From contig CM049316.1 in NCBI GenBank assembly GCA_026874595.1, positions 23,829,839-23,893,838 of the forward strand: DNA of 64,000 nucleotides, written 5' to 3'. The notes beneath the pieces were generated by a model that had not been told where the DNA came from, did not search any database, and saw nothing but the letters and a program-made list of their open reading frames with translations. The translations under genes were made by a program, and so were the position numbers. Positions 13,401-26,229 of this stretch are shown here, one piece after another (position 1 is the stretch's first letter; the number at the start of each line of letters is the position of its first letter). Origin of the DNA: Sipunculus nudus (taxonomy: Eukaryota > Annelida > Sipuncula > Golfingiida > Sipunculidae).

Positions 13401-13942
13401 ATTACTGCCAGTTGTTTGTACTGAGGAATATTATTTGTTGTAAATATTGTAATCTGAGTAGAATTAAAGTCAACTATACCACCAGGAATGTCATCTTCAG
13501 TTGGAGCAAATTCCCCAGTCAACTGTCCGGTGACTCACTGCATTATGAATGTCACAGGATGAAGATCACCATATGATAAGGATATAATTATGATTATTAA
13601 TCTAGGAAACAATTAGAGACTGCATAAGGATCCCTTGTGCACATTACAGGTGGTGGAAATTTGAAAATTTACAGTTAGTGAAAGTGTCTCCATAACATTA
13701 GTAAATAATGGCTTAATACTCCTATCCTCGGCCTGCATAACCAATCTGCCCTATCTAACAAATGCAAAGGTAAGGAATCCTTAAAACAAATACAGTCTAT
13801 GGTGACCCAGACTACTTCTTAAATTTAATGGGTAAATTCATTAGTATTATTCTAGCTCTTGTAAGAAATCATCCAAATATGTTAATAAAAATTTAAGTAA
13901 AGCTGCTAAAAGACAAACAAACAAGATGACCAGAGGTCACGC
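10457..13942. other. AT-rich stretch with one weak ORF
   Basis: Mostly featureless AT-rich DNA. The only stretch with protein-like composition is a minus-strand ORF at 13340-13522, listed separately. No transposon ends, SINE boxes or tandem arrays were recognised. Confidence 0.45.
13340..13522 (-). other. Weak candidate coding fragment, unknown
   Basis: 60 codons ending in TAA. The translation is unusually complex for this AT-rich region (TGEFAPTEDDIPGGIVDF ... MLNLTTDSCYKAVLPKG). A possible acceptor CCGGACAG precedes TTGACTGGGG, so it could be a terminal exon. No family is recognised and the acceptor lacks a pyrimidine tract. Confidence 0.15.
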
Positions 13943-15986
13943 GCTTGCCGGAAATGGAATCATGAAAACGTGAAATCATGTTTTTTTCTCGCTTGACGAG
14001 ATATAGCACGAGATTTGGCAAGACGAGCAGTTTTATTATGTCAAGACGGCCAAACGTTACGAAATGGCGAAAACTAGATCCGTCTAGCTGTAAAAGTCGC
14101 CGAGTTATAAGCATTTCCGTGTACTCTCGTGTTTTCTCGTTTGACGAGATATGGTGCAGGATTTGGCCAGTCTTGTAGATTTGTCATATCAAACTCTCTA
14201 AATGTTATGAAATGGCGAAAACTACATCTGTCTAGCTGTAAAAGTCGCCGAGTTATTAGCATTTCTGGGCAATCTCCTTTTTATCGTTTGACGAGATATG
14301 GTGCGAGATTTGGCCAGTCTTGCAGGTTTGTCATGTCAAGCCGTCCAAATGTTAATGAATGCCAAAAACTAGACCTGTCTAGCCGTGAAAGTCGCCGACT
14401 TATATTCATTTCTGTGAAATCTCGTTTTTCCACATTTGACCAGATATAGTGCGGGATTTCGCCAAGTATCACAGTTTTACTATGTCAAGTTGGCCAAATG
14501 TTACCAAATGCCAAAAACTAGACCTGAGTAGCTGTAAAAGTCGCCTAGTTATAAGCATTTCCATGATATCTCGTTTTTTTCTCGCTTGAAGAGATATGGT
14601 GCGAGATTTGGCCTGATTTCTTTTCTGGCGTGTCAAGCTGGTCATATGTTATGAAATGCCAAAAACTAGACTTGTATAGCTGTAAAAGTCGCCGAGTTAT
14701 AAGCATTTCCGTGAAATCTCGTTTTTTCTCGTTTGACGATAAACCGAGCGAAATTTGACGAGACTTGCAATTGAATGACTTAGAACCAAGGGGAAGCAGC
14801 CTTATGCAAAAAACTAGACCCTTGAAACATAAATATTAACCGAGATAGAAGCCAAAAACTGCATATTTTCAGATCGTCAAGTTTAACCCACAGATTTGGT
14901 AACCATGGTAACGGCAGCACAAAGCTACATGTGCGGAGGAATAAGCCAAAGTTCCTAGTTTAAGATACAACGATAAAAATTGTGCCATGTTTAAAATTAT
15001 TTTAGATATTGCAGAAAAATGATATGTTACAGTGTTTCAGGTACCACGCCCCCTGGTGGCTATTTCCAAAAAATGAAAAACTGATTTCGAGATATTTATA
15101 AATAACACAAAATATATCACTTTCAAAGCCATTGTTAAAAAAATGCAACCTGTAGGTCATATTTAATGAAATCTCGAAGACTCTCGTTTGACGAGAAACG
15201 GTGCGAGATTTTGCAAGATTTTTGAGTGGATCACCGAGAACTCACCAAGGGCTACAAGATGCAAAAAAATTGACCTCTCCAGCATAAAAACTGACAGAGT
15301 TAGAAGCTGAAAACTGCATATTTTCAAAATTCAAAAGTTTTACCCCAAAAATAGAGAAATCTGGCAATAGCGCACTTTGGCACCTATGCGCAAAAATAAG
15401 CCCATGGACCCCAGTTGAAGGTGCTGTGATGGAAATAGCCCAATGTTTAATAGTTCTGGAGGTATAGCACCAAAACAAATTTTCATGTTTTTTCATCTGC
15501 AACGCCCCCTGGCGGCCATTTCCAAAATCTGAAAAAACAATTTCGAGATATTCTTGTGTTACATAAAATATCTCAGAATCAGTACGATTGCTGCAAATTT
15601 GAAAAATATCACGAAATCCCATGATTTTTGCCCAAAAAATGTAACCATGGTAACGGCAAATTTAAGTAAGCTACATGTCAAAAGTAAGGGCAGGTGATGA
15701 CGAAAAAAATGAGCTATTGCAGAAGTGGATAAGCCTATTTATGGCGAAGTTATAGTGCAAAAACCGTTAACCATACCTGTCGTGACCTTGACCCTTGACC
15801 TTGGAGCAATGTTGACCAAAAACAATAGGGCACCTAGAAATTGGTTTGTCAATCAAGCCTGTAAGTTTCAAGTTGATTGATGCAAAAGTGTGACCTGGAG
15901 AGTCGTGACAAACAAACAAACAAAAAGACAAACAGACATACGCAACTGACGAACATGCTTGCCGAAATCGAAGATTTCCGGCAAGC
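13943..15986. repeat. ~2-kb element with tandem ~147-bp modules and terminal hairpin
   Basis: It opens GCTTGCCGGAAAT and closes ATTTCCGGCAAGC. The first half has six ~147-bp units marked by TTGACGAGATATGGTGCGAG (about 13989, 14138, 14284, 14437, 14583, 14738) and AGCTGTAAAAGTCGCCGAGT. The second half has two related ~450-bp blocks, each with CGCCCCCTGG-x-GGC and GATTTCGAGATATT (about 15045 and 15499). It ends with a CAAACAAACAAACA tract and the hairpin GCTTGCCGAAATC-GAA-GATTTCCGGCAAGC (15957-15986). ORFs here are repeat by-products. Confidence 0.8.
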
Positions 15987-18229
15987 AACAAACACTGGCA
16001 AATACGTAATACTTCTGTCATAGGCACATTGTTCACTTGAGTCATCTGAATATCAGGTTTTATATACATGGGGTTAAGAATAACCCAAAGTCAGAACCTG
16101 CAGAACTAATTTAAGACGCTAATAAAAGCCAATATTTGAGTTTCTATAACAAGATTTCACCTTTTGTCTCGCAGGCACCTAAGACTCTATTAAGTCAAAC
16201 CTTAAACTACTAGACTATATCCTGCCCTGGAGCTACGATATGTTATGTAAAGTACAGTGTATCTCTCCAAGAATACAAATGGTTTTGGTAGCCAAACCTG
16301 CTCCAAGAAAATGAACTTCTTTGGTAGCCAAACCTGCTGAGCACTTGCTTTCTATGCCCATGGGCTAATATATAAATATATTCATCTATTATCAGAACTG
16401 TGTGGCTATTTTGAAGAAGCTGGGCTGTGCAGCACTGCTTGTATGTAGTAGAACTTCAGCTAGGTTCCAGTTACAGCTGTGGTTGATGCTGAACATCAAA
16501 TAAAATACAAAACCTCTGTTCATGCAAAATATAGCTACATGTAGTATCTTTTGGGTGAATCACTGAATGCCACATCTGTTTCCAATGCAATGGAGCAATG
16601 TATTTAGGCATCTAAGATAATTGTACCCATCAGCTGCATTCTGGTCTGCTTGTGTACTCCTCATATACCTGTAAAGGTGCACTGTTCAACCCATGTGAGT
16701 GTAAGAGGTTAGGTTTTATCAAAACTGTAATTATGATTTAGTTGATGACATTAAGAATATATTCGTCATTTTTTATATTTTTAATATGGTGACATCCTTC
16801 TGTTGTTTGTATTGCTTGAAACTCAAAGCTAAGACACTGAAGAGTGACAATTTTCTTAAAAGTATGCTCAATTAGAATTTTGTCCAAAACACCACAGAAA
16901 CAACAGAATAAAAACATTCAAGGACAGATTAGTAGAAAATTGTGGAATACACTCCACTGGTCTAGCTGTTTCTAAATGTCTAGATTATTGAAAAAGCAAA
17001 CAAACAAACAAATGGATGACAGGACCACTAAGGATTAGTCCATGCCCGACACTGTGACCCAAATAGTTGAAAGCAAACTGACCCTTGCTAAATATGTTGT
17101 TCCCTCTAATCTGAAACATAAACAAAGCATGCTATCAATGCATGTTTAACTTATAATAAGTAAATGTTTATAAAGTTTATAACTTACCTCAAATTCTGAA
17201 TTAAATCTTCCCCAGATGAAGCTGTTGCTGGTCTCCAGTATTAATCCATCATGAAGTTCACCTGTAACCTGCCCCGCTCACCTGTCCGTCTCACCTGAAA
17301 TCAGCAGATTCCTCGGTGGGTGAACAAGGTAGATATATTGTGGGAATGTACAGGAAGACCCCTCTCTACACAGGTCTACACGGTTTTGTATACATAACGC
17401 TCCGCTGGCTCTGGGGCTTTTCACACTGACCCATATACCTGAGGTCCCTGGCTCGTTCACAGATATCCCTGTCTATACCTCCCTGACAGGCTATCTCTGC
17501 ACAGGCCTACAATTAATGCTTAGGAGCATTCACATGGAAATTAAACCAGACACAACTCCACATGCACGGCACATTAATGACTATATACCATAGCTTTAGT
17601 TCCACAACAACACAGGATCCACTACACAGTCATCTGAAAACGGTGAACATGTGTTCATGCATACTGGCAGAGTGTGTGAACTACAAATACCTGTCAGACT
17701 CATTACTACCTGATAATAGACTGAATCACTGGGTAAATAATAAATTTACCACCGCCGCAAACTCACACACTTCCTCATGATCTCTCATTGTTGTAAACAG
17801 TAATGTCATTGCTTCGGTCTTTCAATCAGTTCTACCATTCTGTAGATCAATACACCTCTCTCTGGCCGTCTAATTAATTCTGACCACACCCACCCTCAAC
17901 TCCTCCGCATCCTTCTCAAACTGAAACTCCACGTTACTTGTTTACACATTTAAACATATATGCAGATTACAAAAAATCTGTCTGCGCTGTATTGTTGGAA
18001 GAAAAGTGCATTTATGTTCCATGAGGTGTCACACCTTTTACACCAAATTTCACCACAGGAGATTAAATAAAGAAACCCTTTAACCTGTATCATAATATAA
18101 TAAAATTGAGGGTGGCGCTAAATCAGTGTTATGCAAATCTTTCTTGGCTCTGATGTGTTGAAGTATTGGGCATGAAGCCAAGTGTGTCCTAAGGGGATCA
18201 TTTTCCATATATATTTTCAAATAAATCCT
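15987..18229. other. Low-repeat stretch with a possible exon region
   Basis: Mostly unrecognised. From 17160 to 17960 base composition is less AT-rich, and an exon-like stretch with a strong minus-strand donor is present (listed separately). A first exon or promoter area is possible but unproven. Confidence 0.4.
17188..17265 (-). other. Possible exon end with strong donor
   Basis: On the minus strand the sequence ends GAATTTGAG|GTAAGTTA, a near-consensus donor. The upstream frame reads ELHDGLILETSNSFIWG then RFNSEFE. Extending it 5' soon meets a TGA and no ATG fits, so it may be an untranslated exon, need an acceptor not identified, or be chance. No family recognised. Confidence 0.2.
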
Positions 18230-18735
18230 GAGAAATCTGATTTATTTGAGAAATTTTGTGAAAGGTCTTTGGCAGCATAGTCCCAGTCCCAATCCTTGCA
18301 GCTCAAGTCCAAGTCCACCTTATTAGAAGCCAAGTCATCTGGAACCTGAGTCCAAGTCCAATAAAATCTCTTTATAAAAAGAAATTTAAAATGAAATTTT
18401 GATATTACCATAAGTATTCTTATGTTAGTTTATACATGCTTTTTTCTTTAAGGTTTCATTACTTTTAGCGCTCAAATGCAGACCTAAAGATTGTTAGATA
18501 TATATAGTCTCTCATATAAAATCTGGTTATAAGTTTGCAAAATGTATATAAATTTATGTCTTTATAGCTTGTGACAGTGCTTTCCTTCTGCTGAAATAGA
18601 GATGGACTCAGCCTGAATTCACAAGTCCTCACCTCTGATTCCAAGTGCAAGTCCTAGTCCAGGATGCTAGAGCAAAAGTTTGAGTCACTTAAAGAGTGGA
18701 CTCAAGTCTGGACTTCCTCAATCAGTGTTCAGAAT
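18230..18735 (+). repeat. 'GGACTCAAGTCC' foldback repeat, copy 1
   Basis: CAAGTCCAAGTCC-type phrases at both ends enclose an AT-rich core. The core (GATATTACCATAAGTATTCT ... TACATGC ... TTACTTTTAG) matches the reverse complement of the core at 46315-46825, so the two are inverted copies of one non-autonomous element. Confidence 0.65.
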
Positions 18736-19194
18736 TGCCCATTTTTTGTCTTGAATAAGAATATCAGGAATTATGCCAAGTGTGTGCTACACAGGATCAT
18801 TTTCCATATTTTTCATTAATCCTATGGAATCTGACATTATTTGCAGACTTTTATGCAGAAAAACCCATCCAAAATGAACCCAATGAAAATAGCATTAATT
18901 AACCTGTCCACAGGCAGGAATAGTTAATTAGTTATGCTTGTTTACAATTATAAATCACCCCATCATATACTGGCATTCTCTGGTTCATATCCCAAACATT
19001 TGGTTAAAATAACCCTCTCTGAGACATGAATATGAGTTGATATCCCTGGTTACTACTGTTGGATTATTCTACTCCATAAGATATACATGTAGTAGGAAAC
19101 CTATTTCCATAAACATAAATAGTCACATATAAATCATTACCAAACTTTAACAGTTAATCTAAGACCAAATACAGCTTCACTGAAAACACGAGTA
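18736..19194. other. Unrecognised spacer
   Basis: AT-rich; no supported feature. Confidence 0.4.
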
Positions 19195-19712
19195 CCACAA
19201 ATGGTGCATAATACATCCGTCACATATCTGGGGACCTCTGACCACATTAAATGTGTGTGAATTTTGGAATGTAATTGAGGTGAGAAACTCTATTGGTGCA
19301 TATTTATTATAAGTTACATCAAAATCAATAAGATTTTTGGTAAGTCACCCTGGTGCCACCAAAGTTTGGTGACCTCTGACCTCAATAAATACATGTGAAT
19401 TTTGCTTGGAATCAAACTCAGGCGAGATATTCTACGGACTAATATTTTTCTTGAGTTTTATCAAAATCCATCATATTCCTCCAAGGCGAAACCACAGAGT
19501 AGCCTTGTGACCTCTGACCTTATTAAAAAAGTGTGGGTTTTTCCCATAATCAAACTCAGGCCAGTTAATCTATATGTATTACTTAGTTATGGTATGTTTC
19601 ATGGAAATTCATCAAAGCCTTGGTAAGTTATCGCTGTGACACTAAAAGTTAAAGGCGGACAGTGCCGTGGGTATACCATAAGACGTCCCGTCACAGACAG
19701 GCGTATAAAAAT
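19195..19712 (+). repeat. Tandem ~150-bp 'GTGACCTCTGACC' repeat with GGCGGAC tail
   Basis: Three modules, each with GACCTCTGACC followed by A-rich TTAAA and TGTG-x-ATTTT (near 19213, 19369, 19509). They end in GGCGGACAGTGCCGTGGGTA, ACGTCCCGTCACAGACAGG and CGTATAAAAA. The layout (tandem body plus GGAC-containing tail and A run) parallels the elements at 276 and 29310. Confidence 0.65.
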
Positions 19713-20273
19713 GGTATAACAGTATTATGAATGAAAACCTAAAGCAAATAATGATCTTACAAACATATAAGCCCTTTAAGATTCAGCTGCACTAAAAAAA
19801 GGGTGAACTAACAAACATTAGCCCTTTAAGATTCAGAACAAAGAAATCACATACCGGTACTGTACAGAGAAATATACGTAGTTATGGAATGTGCTCTGGG
19901 AGGCAGACTGACTTAGTTCAGAGGGAAGCAGTACTGATAACTACACAGAGGCAGGATAATCAATGTTGGCACACCTGTATCAACTTAAGCCTATGAGTCA
20001 CGTAACCAAATTGACAAAATGGGCAGAAGATACACAAAGCACTTAAATTCTGGCTACTTGTGATGGAATGGCGATCAGTAATCCAGCAAACTGGACATTT
20101 GTCAAGGAGGACGTGAACTCATGAACACAGCTAGACAGTGTTTTGGTGGGGCACAGCACAAACTCTGAACAATGGAACTTGTTTGTTCCCTGCCAAAGCT
20201 CATCTGTGTCAGTTTTACAATGGACATTATTTTGCTCTCTGAGGTGATGGTTGAACATAGCTTGTATTATGCT
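19713..20273. other. Unrecognised spacer
   Basis: No supported gene or repeat. A short direct repeat, AGCCCTTTAAGATTCAG, occurs at about 19770 and 19819. Confidence 0.4.
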
Positions 20274-20507
20274 CCTCACACAGAGGTTATACACTGCAGT
20301 CCTCCCAGATCTCTTTTGTATTTATAACTGCTGCTTTGTATAGCAAGATTCTCTGGGTTCTAACTTCTACCACCAGGGTTGGCACAGCTAGAGCAAAGAA
20401 GTGTAATCAGACCAATGAGGGCATGGTATTGCAATGCACATCCAGCTCCAAATTTTGAACATGTAGCACCCACTCCAACAACTGCAGTGTATAACTGCTG
20501 TGTGAGG
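20274..20507. mobile_element. Foldback MITE, CCTCACACAG family, short copy
   Basis: Ends CCTCACACAGAGGTTATACACTGCAG... and ...CTGCAGTGTATAACTGCTGTGTGAGG form a long terminal inverted repeat. The interior (GCTGCTTTGTATAGCAAGATT, AAGAAGTGTAATCAGACCAA) is shared with 34718-35080. Confidence 0.8.
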
Positions 20508-21281
20508 AATTCAAGCAAATTCATTTATATAAACTATAAATTCACTATCACTGTCTCTTTAAACATACTATTTGAGTGATTATAATCAACAAAGTATCAA
20601 TACTGACTTTTAGAATTTTCATTTATCAAACTGGACAAGATGAAAGAAAGGTAAGCATTTTCAAAGATCGTATGATCTACAAAAACGTGCCAATGAAACT
20701 TAAAGTATTACAAGCAACAACAATATGAAAGATTTCAACTAATATATTTAAATCAATTTTTAATTATATATATATAGTTACTATATGTGTGTTCACATAC
20801 ACATATATACATTCTTATTTTCTCTGCATTACTAATGCTAAATAGATACACAATTACTTCATGGGACCAATGCATTACAAGTTATATCATACAAGTCAAG
20901 CCTTGCAGCTAATAATGGGTAATAAATAAGTGCTTTACAGTAGGTAATCCACTTTATCATAAATAAGAATCCATGTGCCTAGTGATCCTGCTAAATATTC
21001 TAACATCCCTTACACTATTTAGGTGCCATATGGCCCCTAGCCTTAAAACCTTTCCTTCTACATCTAACTTGACTTCCTCTTTCTCATCTGTACATCTGGA
21101 GTAAGGCTAGAGTGGAACTTCATATCTGGATTATCACTTATTCAGTGAACACTTTAATGTCACATACAAGTGTATCTGAACCTGAATATGAGAAACATTA
21201 CTCTATTTCCTCACCCTGTATTCTTGAATACGTACAGGGGCATATTATGATATCTGATATACTGACTATATTTTGACCACA
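20508..21281. other. AT-rich spacer
   Basis: Short (TA)n and ACACATATATAC tracts near 20767-20812; nothing else recognised. Confidence 0.4.
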
Positions 21282-21712
21282 TACTGTGATTGCCTTTTTG
21301 TTCGCAAGGGTTTTAATTTCGTGATATTCGCGAATGGGAAAAAATCGCGAAAATGAATCCCTCGGGAAAAATTGGCAAAATATCCTTCTTATTTATTGTA
21401 GTCAGTACTTGTATGGGATAAGTTTAGAACACAATGAGAAATTTTATAATAAGTTACATCCATGCAGGTACAGGGAAAACGTTCCCTTAAATTTGAACTA
21501 AACTACCTGTGCTGTGTGTACGGGTCCATCGTTATATGAGAAGAATATCACCAACTCATGACTTATTCTCATTTTATTATACACACAGATATGGCTTTAT
21601 CAAAGATTTGATATAGGTTCTTGTGAGATCGCGAAAATGAAACCATCGCGAAACATTTAAAATGGAGAAATCGGGAAATTTCAGCCTCGCGAATACGAAG
21701 CCAACCACAGTA
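21282..21712. mobile_element. TA-flanked MITE, TACTGTGGTTGGC/TTCGCGA family
   Basis: Left TACTGTGATTGCCTTTTTG then TTCGCAAGG; right end, read inverted, TACTGTGGTTGGCTTCGTA then TTCGCGAGG. 431 bp with several internal TCGCGAAAATGAA motifs near both ends. No transposase ORF. Confidence 0.8.
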
Positions 21713-24229
21713 TTCAATTGAATAAAGATAATACCTTGATCCTTATAAGTTTTATGAAAATAGGCCAGAAAACTCTGATCCTACCACACACAGGCTGTCC
21801 CCTTTGTTTCTATCCATGTATTTATAACATGTGGCCACCTGCCAAATTAAACAAAACACATGCAACAAGGCAATATTATGGCAATTCAGACAAACTAGGG
21901 TTTTGAAAAGGGCATTTTGCAGCTGGTGACATTTCAACTTCCCCAACTTTGTAACTTATCACCTAACTTTCTGTATGTCTAACCTTGCACCTGTACTGTT
22001 TACTAATGGCTTGTAGATAAACAAAGCTCAGACATCAATCCCAGTTGCATTATAAGAACTTTTTTTTATCAAGATTACCTATAGTTCATTAATATGTATG
22101 CATAGTAAGCCAGAAATCACAAATATTCTACAGAAAAGGTAGGTGAAAGGCTGGCTTCAATATATGACAGTTATTGAAAAATTCTTATATGAGAATATTT
22201 TGGTTTTGAAGCAAGTAGAAATGTACTGAACAAATCCTTAATTGTAGTCCAATTTTATCATACTTGAGAAATATATAATTTATTATATATAAATATTTAC
22301 TTAATACATATATTGATAAAAATAATATTGCTACTTAAGGGAATGGTTTGCTCGCTGCTGTCTTTGTAGCTAGTCCCACTTATCAGTTCTAGAAGCAGTT
22401 AGAGCTTCCAATCCCTAGATATATCCATTAAAAGCAGGGTTTGAAAGTGCTGCACATTTGTGTATGTTTGTAGGCTGTAGGTGGTGCAGTTTTAAATTTC
22501 TGTTATCCTTGGAGTGTAAATGGAAAATTAGAATATGAAACTTCTCACAGGTAGAAAAATATAGAAAGGATGGAATGGCTGCACTAAGTAAAATTTAACT
22601 ATCAAGTATTTGAAGTACCACATAAGTGACATAACTCATTACTCACAGGCCTAAATAAATTAAGAATCTGTATAACCCATTAATAAGTGGATTATGAGTA
22701 TTACAGTTGCATAATCCATTTCAATTTTGTGTGAACCATTTTCTTTTCTTTTCCCCAAGTTTTCTTATGTAGTTTGCTATATAGGCTGTAATATATGTCA
22801 TGCATATATATTTATATATCTTGCATCCAGTAATATCAATTGAATGGGAATAGCATTAACTGTGTGACTAAGTCCTTAGTTATATGTTTTTTGCTGTCAT
22901 TTGGCCTGTTAAATGAAAAAGTCTTAGTGTTGATGTGCAACCAAATCAATCTATCACACAATTCTCCTCAGACTGGCTTGGTGTAATAAAAAATTGTGGC
23001 CACTTGTTAGTAAAAAGAAATGGAGTATGAGACTGGGTTGTTTTGTTATGAAGATTCAAAAATCAAATGAAATTTGGTTTTATTTGTTGCAGAAAACAGT
23101 GAAGGATTTACTGTTCAATTGTGATAAAGGTTTTTTTTTTTCTTAACACTGCACTTGTATCTATTGGTCATATCCAGAATTGTGACTCTACTATACAAAC
23201 TGATATATATTTTACTACAATTCACCAGACTATTTTTACATATTAATTTATATTAGAATTATCAATGTATTACATTCTAAAAATAGTGGAATCCGAAAGT
23301 AAACAAATTACTCCATGTGGGATGTTTTGGTCAATCTTTTCAAGAGAAGCAGAACTGCCAGTGCCAAGCAAGCATGACATGTAATGACACCTGGTGGCAA
23401 GAAAAAGAAAACAGCACCAGGTGGCACCACTGTTGTAACACAAAATTGTTGCTAACAACATCAGTACTCAAAGCTTCCTTTTATATCATCAACATCTCTT
23501 GACTCAAGCTTCTAATAACCAAAATATATGGGTATTACCTACTTAAGAAAGCACTTAAAACATTATAGCCAAGCAATAATACCCTAAACATTGCCAATTG
23601 GGTGTTTTCCCTTCTGAATCCAAGCTGGGCATAAATTTATCATGTATTAATGGTGCAATGCTATTCACCATAGACAATGGAAATACAAATTTCTCCAGGA
23701 AGTCCTGCATATATACGCATGATCAGAATTACCCACGAACAATAAATCCAAGAGCGTATAGTGTATAATGAAAGCACTGTGGCTTAATTATTTCTGGTGA
23801 TGAATGGCTATAAGACTCAGTGGAGGTTTCTACATTAACCATGACTCAGTGGATGTTGCTCATTAATCACAGGTGCAAACTGTTACAAGCCAGTGAGTGC
23901 AGATCCTCAGTGACAACTTAGGTATAAAACAGGACTTGATTGTTGCCTGATCCCTGTATACTAGCAGAATGACTCCTACGAGGTAAAACATGAAAAAGGT
24001 CACAGGAACAATTAAGCCACTGGCAAATCCATGCTGTAAAAATGCATGTGCCCTCTCAATTGATTTTTTTTTAAAATGATACATATATATACATATATAT
24101 AGGTCCATAGCTTGTTGGTGGCACTGTCACTTGACTGAGGATGAAGGCCACAATTCATATATAATCAATAATATACATTATTGTTAGGATATTTTATTTC
24201 TAATTTAATTGAAGCTCTTTGGATTTCAA
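21713..24229. other. AT-rich stretch, one small repeat
   Basis: About 22045-22160 resembles 42975-43085 (AAGAACTTTT, AGTTCATTAATATGTA, AGTAAGCC-x-GAAATCAC). The remainder has no supported exon, RNA gene or transposon. Confidence 0.45.
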
Positions 24230-24720
24230 GCTTAACTAGATTTGTGGCATCAGAGAGGCCATAGTGTCCCCAGAAAATTAAATAGTAAAGCATACCCCTT
24301 CTGAAATAGACACCCTTCTTCTGAAGCATACATTGACAATTTACAAGGCCAAGTCCACCAGGGTCAAGGTCACAAAATTTTAAACTTGTCTGACAACTTG
24401 GTACAAACAAATATGAAGAATAAAATGTATTTAATTAAAGTTAGGGGGTTAAGAAAAATCCTATATATTCACAGATTTGACCTTGAAGACTAAGGTCAAT
24501 GCCACCAGTTTTCAAATATGTCCAAGATATTGGTGTAAAGAAAGTGTGTCAAATTTGAAGAAAAAAGATGCAGTAACTAAAAGTTATGGAGTTCACAATT
24601 TCCTGTATATTCATAAACTTTTAAACTTTGTAGTTGTACATGTGGATAAAGCAACTATTCACCTTTGCAACACCAAAGCCAAAACACACCTCCTTTAAAA
24701 AGTAAAGGTTAAGCTACTGC
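24230..24720. repeat. Diverged 'GGTCAAGGTCA' repeat fragment
   Basis: Two related segments each carry CCACCAG(GGTCAAGG)-type or GACCTTGA...GGTCAATGCCACCAG phrases and AAATTTGAAGAA-x-AAAA. This resembles the body modules of the element at 276-950. No tail was identified. Confidence 0.45.
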
Positions 24721-24894
24721 ATGGATGTCAGTTCGCTAAATCAGTCACTCACATTTTGACAGAAATAAAATGTTTGACACAAAACTTTATTTTTTATTTT
24801 TTTGTGGAGATAACGGCCTTCATTTTATGCTCTCCCATCTAATTCTTAATCTAAGTATATAAATCTGCAGCGTTCCATTTTGGTTTAGAGCTAT

Positions 24895-25222
24895 GTGACA
24901 CTGCCCGGGCGGTAGCACTCGCTTCCTAATATATCCTATCATATCTTATAATTTTTGTATCCTGGTGTCACCTAGGCCCGCCTGGTGTCTACCACACTTG
25001 AGGGTCCTGAGTGTGTAATCATCCCCATAACTACATCATAACACCGAGGACCCACCAAAGATGCACTCGTTTATGAGTGATTCACAGCTGTGGGACACTG
25101 CCTTCCCATAAAGCCTGCAGAGCACTCACCCTGGGTGGGGGCTGACTCAGAAAATCTCACCAACTCGGCTGAGATTTGAACTCATGACCTGCCAGCTTTG
25201 AGTCCTGTGCACTAACTTACTC
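24895..25222 (-). mobile_element. tRNA-derived SINE-like element
   Basis: Read on the minus strand from about 25222: TTAGTGCACAGGACTC (box A-like), then GGTCATGAGTTCAAATCTC (box B-like, 25171-25189) at tRNA-like spacing, then a tRNA-unrelated body. The CCA and cloverleaf are not intact, so it is not a functional tRNA gene. The far end (CTGCCCGGGCGGTAGCACTC) also looks tRNA-like on the plus strand. Confidence 0.55.
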
Positions 25223-26229
25223 AATCATGAACAGAACTCCCATATAATTTTCAGGGCACCTCAGGAATTACACTCTTTACACAGCGCTGTACCTATAGGC
25301 CTACTACCTTGTCTTAAGAGCTGTTTGTTTTGGCCTCGTATCCTGAATTGCTACACCAGAGGGGAGCACTGTATTTTGGTCCAATCAAATGAGACCCAGT
25401 GCTGGAAGACAAAACGGTTTACCAGCCAAGTGAGGAATACACAGAGCCAATGTTGTTCACTTCGTTTTGAGTGACAGCTCATCGCCCCTGCAACAGTTTG
25501 AACAGGCCACAGGCTAAGAGAGAATTGCACCACATGTGGTTTATCGGCGGAGCATGATGCCTGTTGAGTGTTTGTTGACTGGCACTTGGTTGGCTGCTAG
25601 TCACATCAGCAGTTTTTTCAGCAGACAGACCCATGTGCACCACCTGGTGTTTAAGTGCATCATAAATGGTTAAAGCAGGCAGCGGGAAAATCAGTAGCTT
25701 CTTTAGAAGGGCAAGATTTCGCTGCCTCAGGAGCGTACTCAGGAATGTGCCAATCAGTGATTTATACTGTAAATACTTTGGACAATATTTTACATTCATT
25801 TTGTTGGATAGAAGTCCTCTCTTTTAATAACAGTTTACATTAGGCTCCCACTTGGTTCAACAGCATTTACCTAGTATTATGACATTATGATTATTATATC
25901 TTAGCCATGTTCCCAACTCCAGCAAAATGGGGACCTGTAGCTAACTAACTTCAGTAAAACAGTATGTACCACTTGCTATCAATGCCAACTATGGTCAAAC
26001 AGTACATACTGTAGCGCTAGTCACCAACCAGTCTTAGTGAGAAACATATGCTGTTACATTTTGTTTAAACACTGACTGGACACATAACCAGCCTAGCAAC
26101 ACCCACATAAGGCTGTGTGCTGTTGGAGTGTAAGCAAAATGTAACAACATCACTGGTTCTAGGGCAGTCCTCACTCAGCAGATATACCTTTGGCTGCTGA
26201 CAGGAACCTGGCTACAATACCAAAATAGT
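25223..26229. other. Mixed spacer
   Basis: CATGTTCCCAACTCCAGCAAAATGGGGA near 25909-25940 matches the right end of the MITE at 46848-47021 in inverted orientation; its partner end was not found. No supported exon. Confidence 0.4.

Noticed and set aside
13893-14472. Several ORFs of 60-106 codons with similar sequences on both strands
   Set aside because: They follow the ~147-bp tandem modules in multiple frames, so they are shadows of the repeat.
25171-25222. Functional tRNA gene
   Set aside because: Box A and B-like motifs only; no complete cloverleaf, so called a SINE head.
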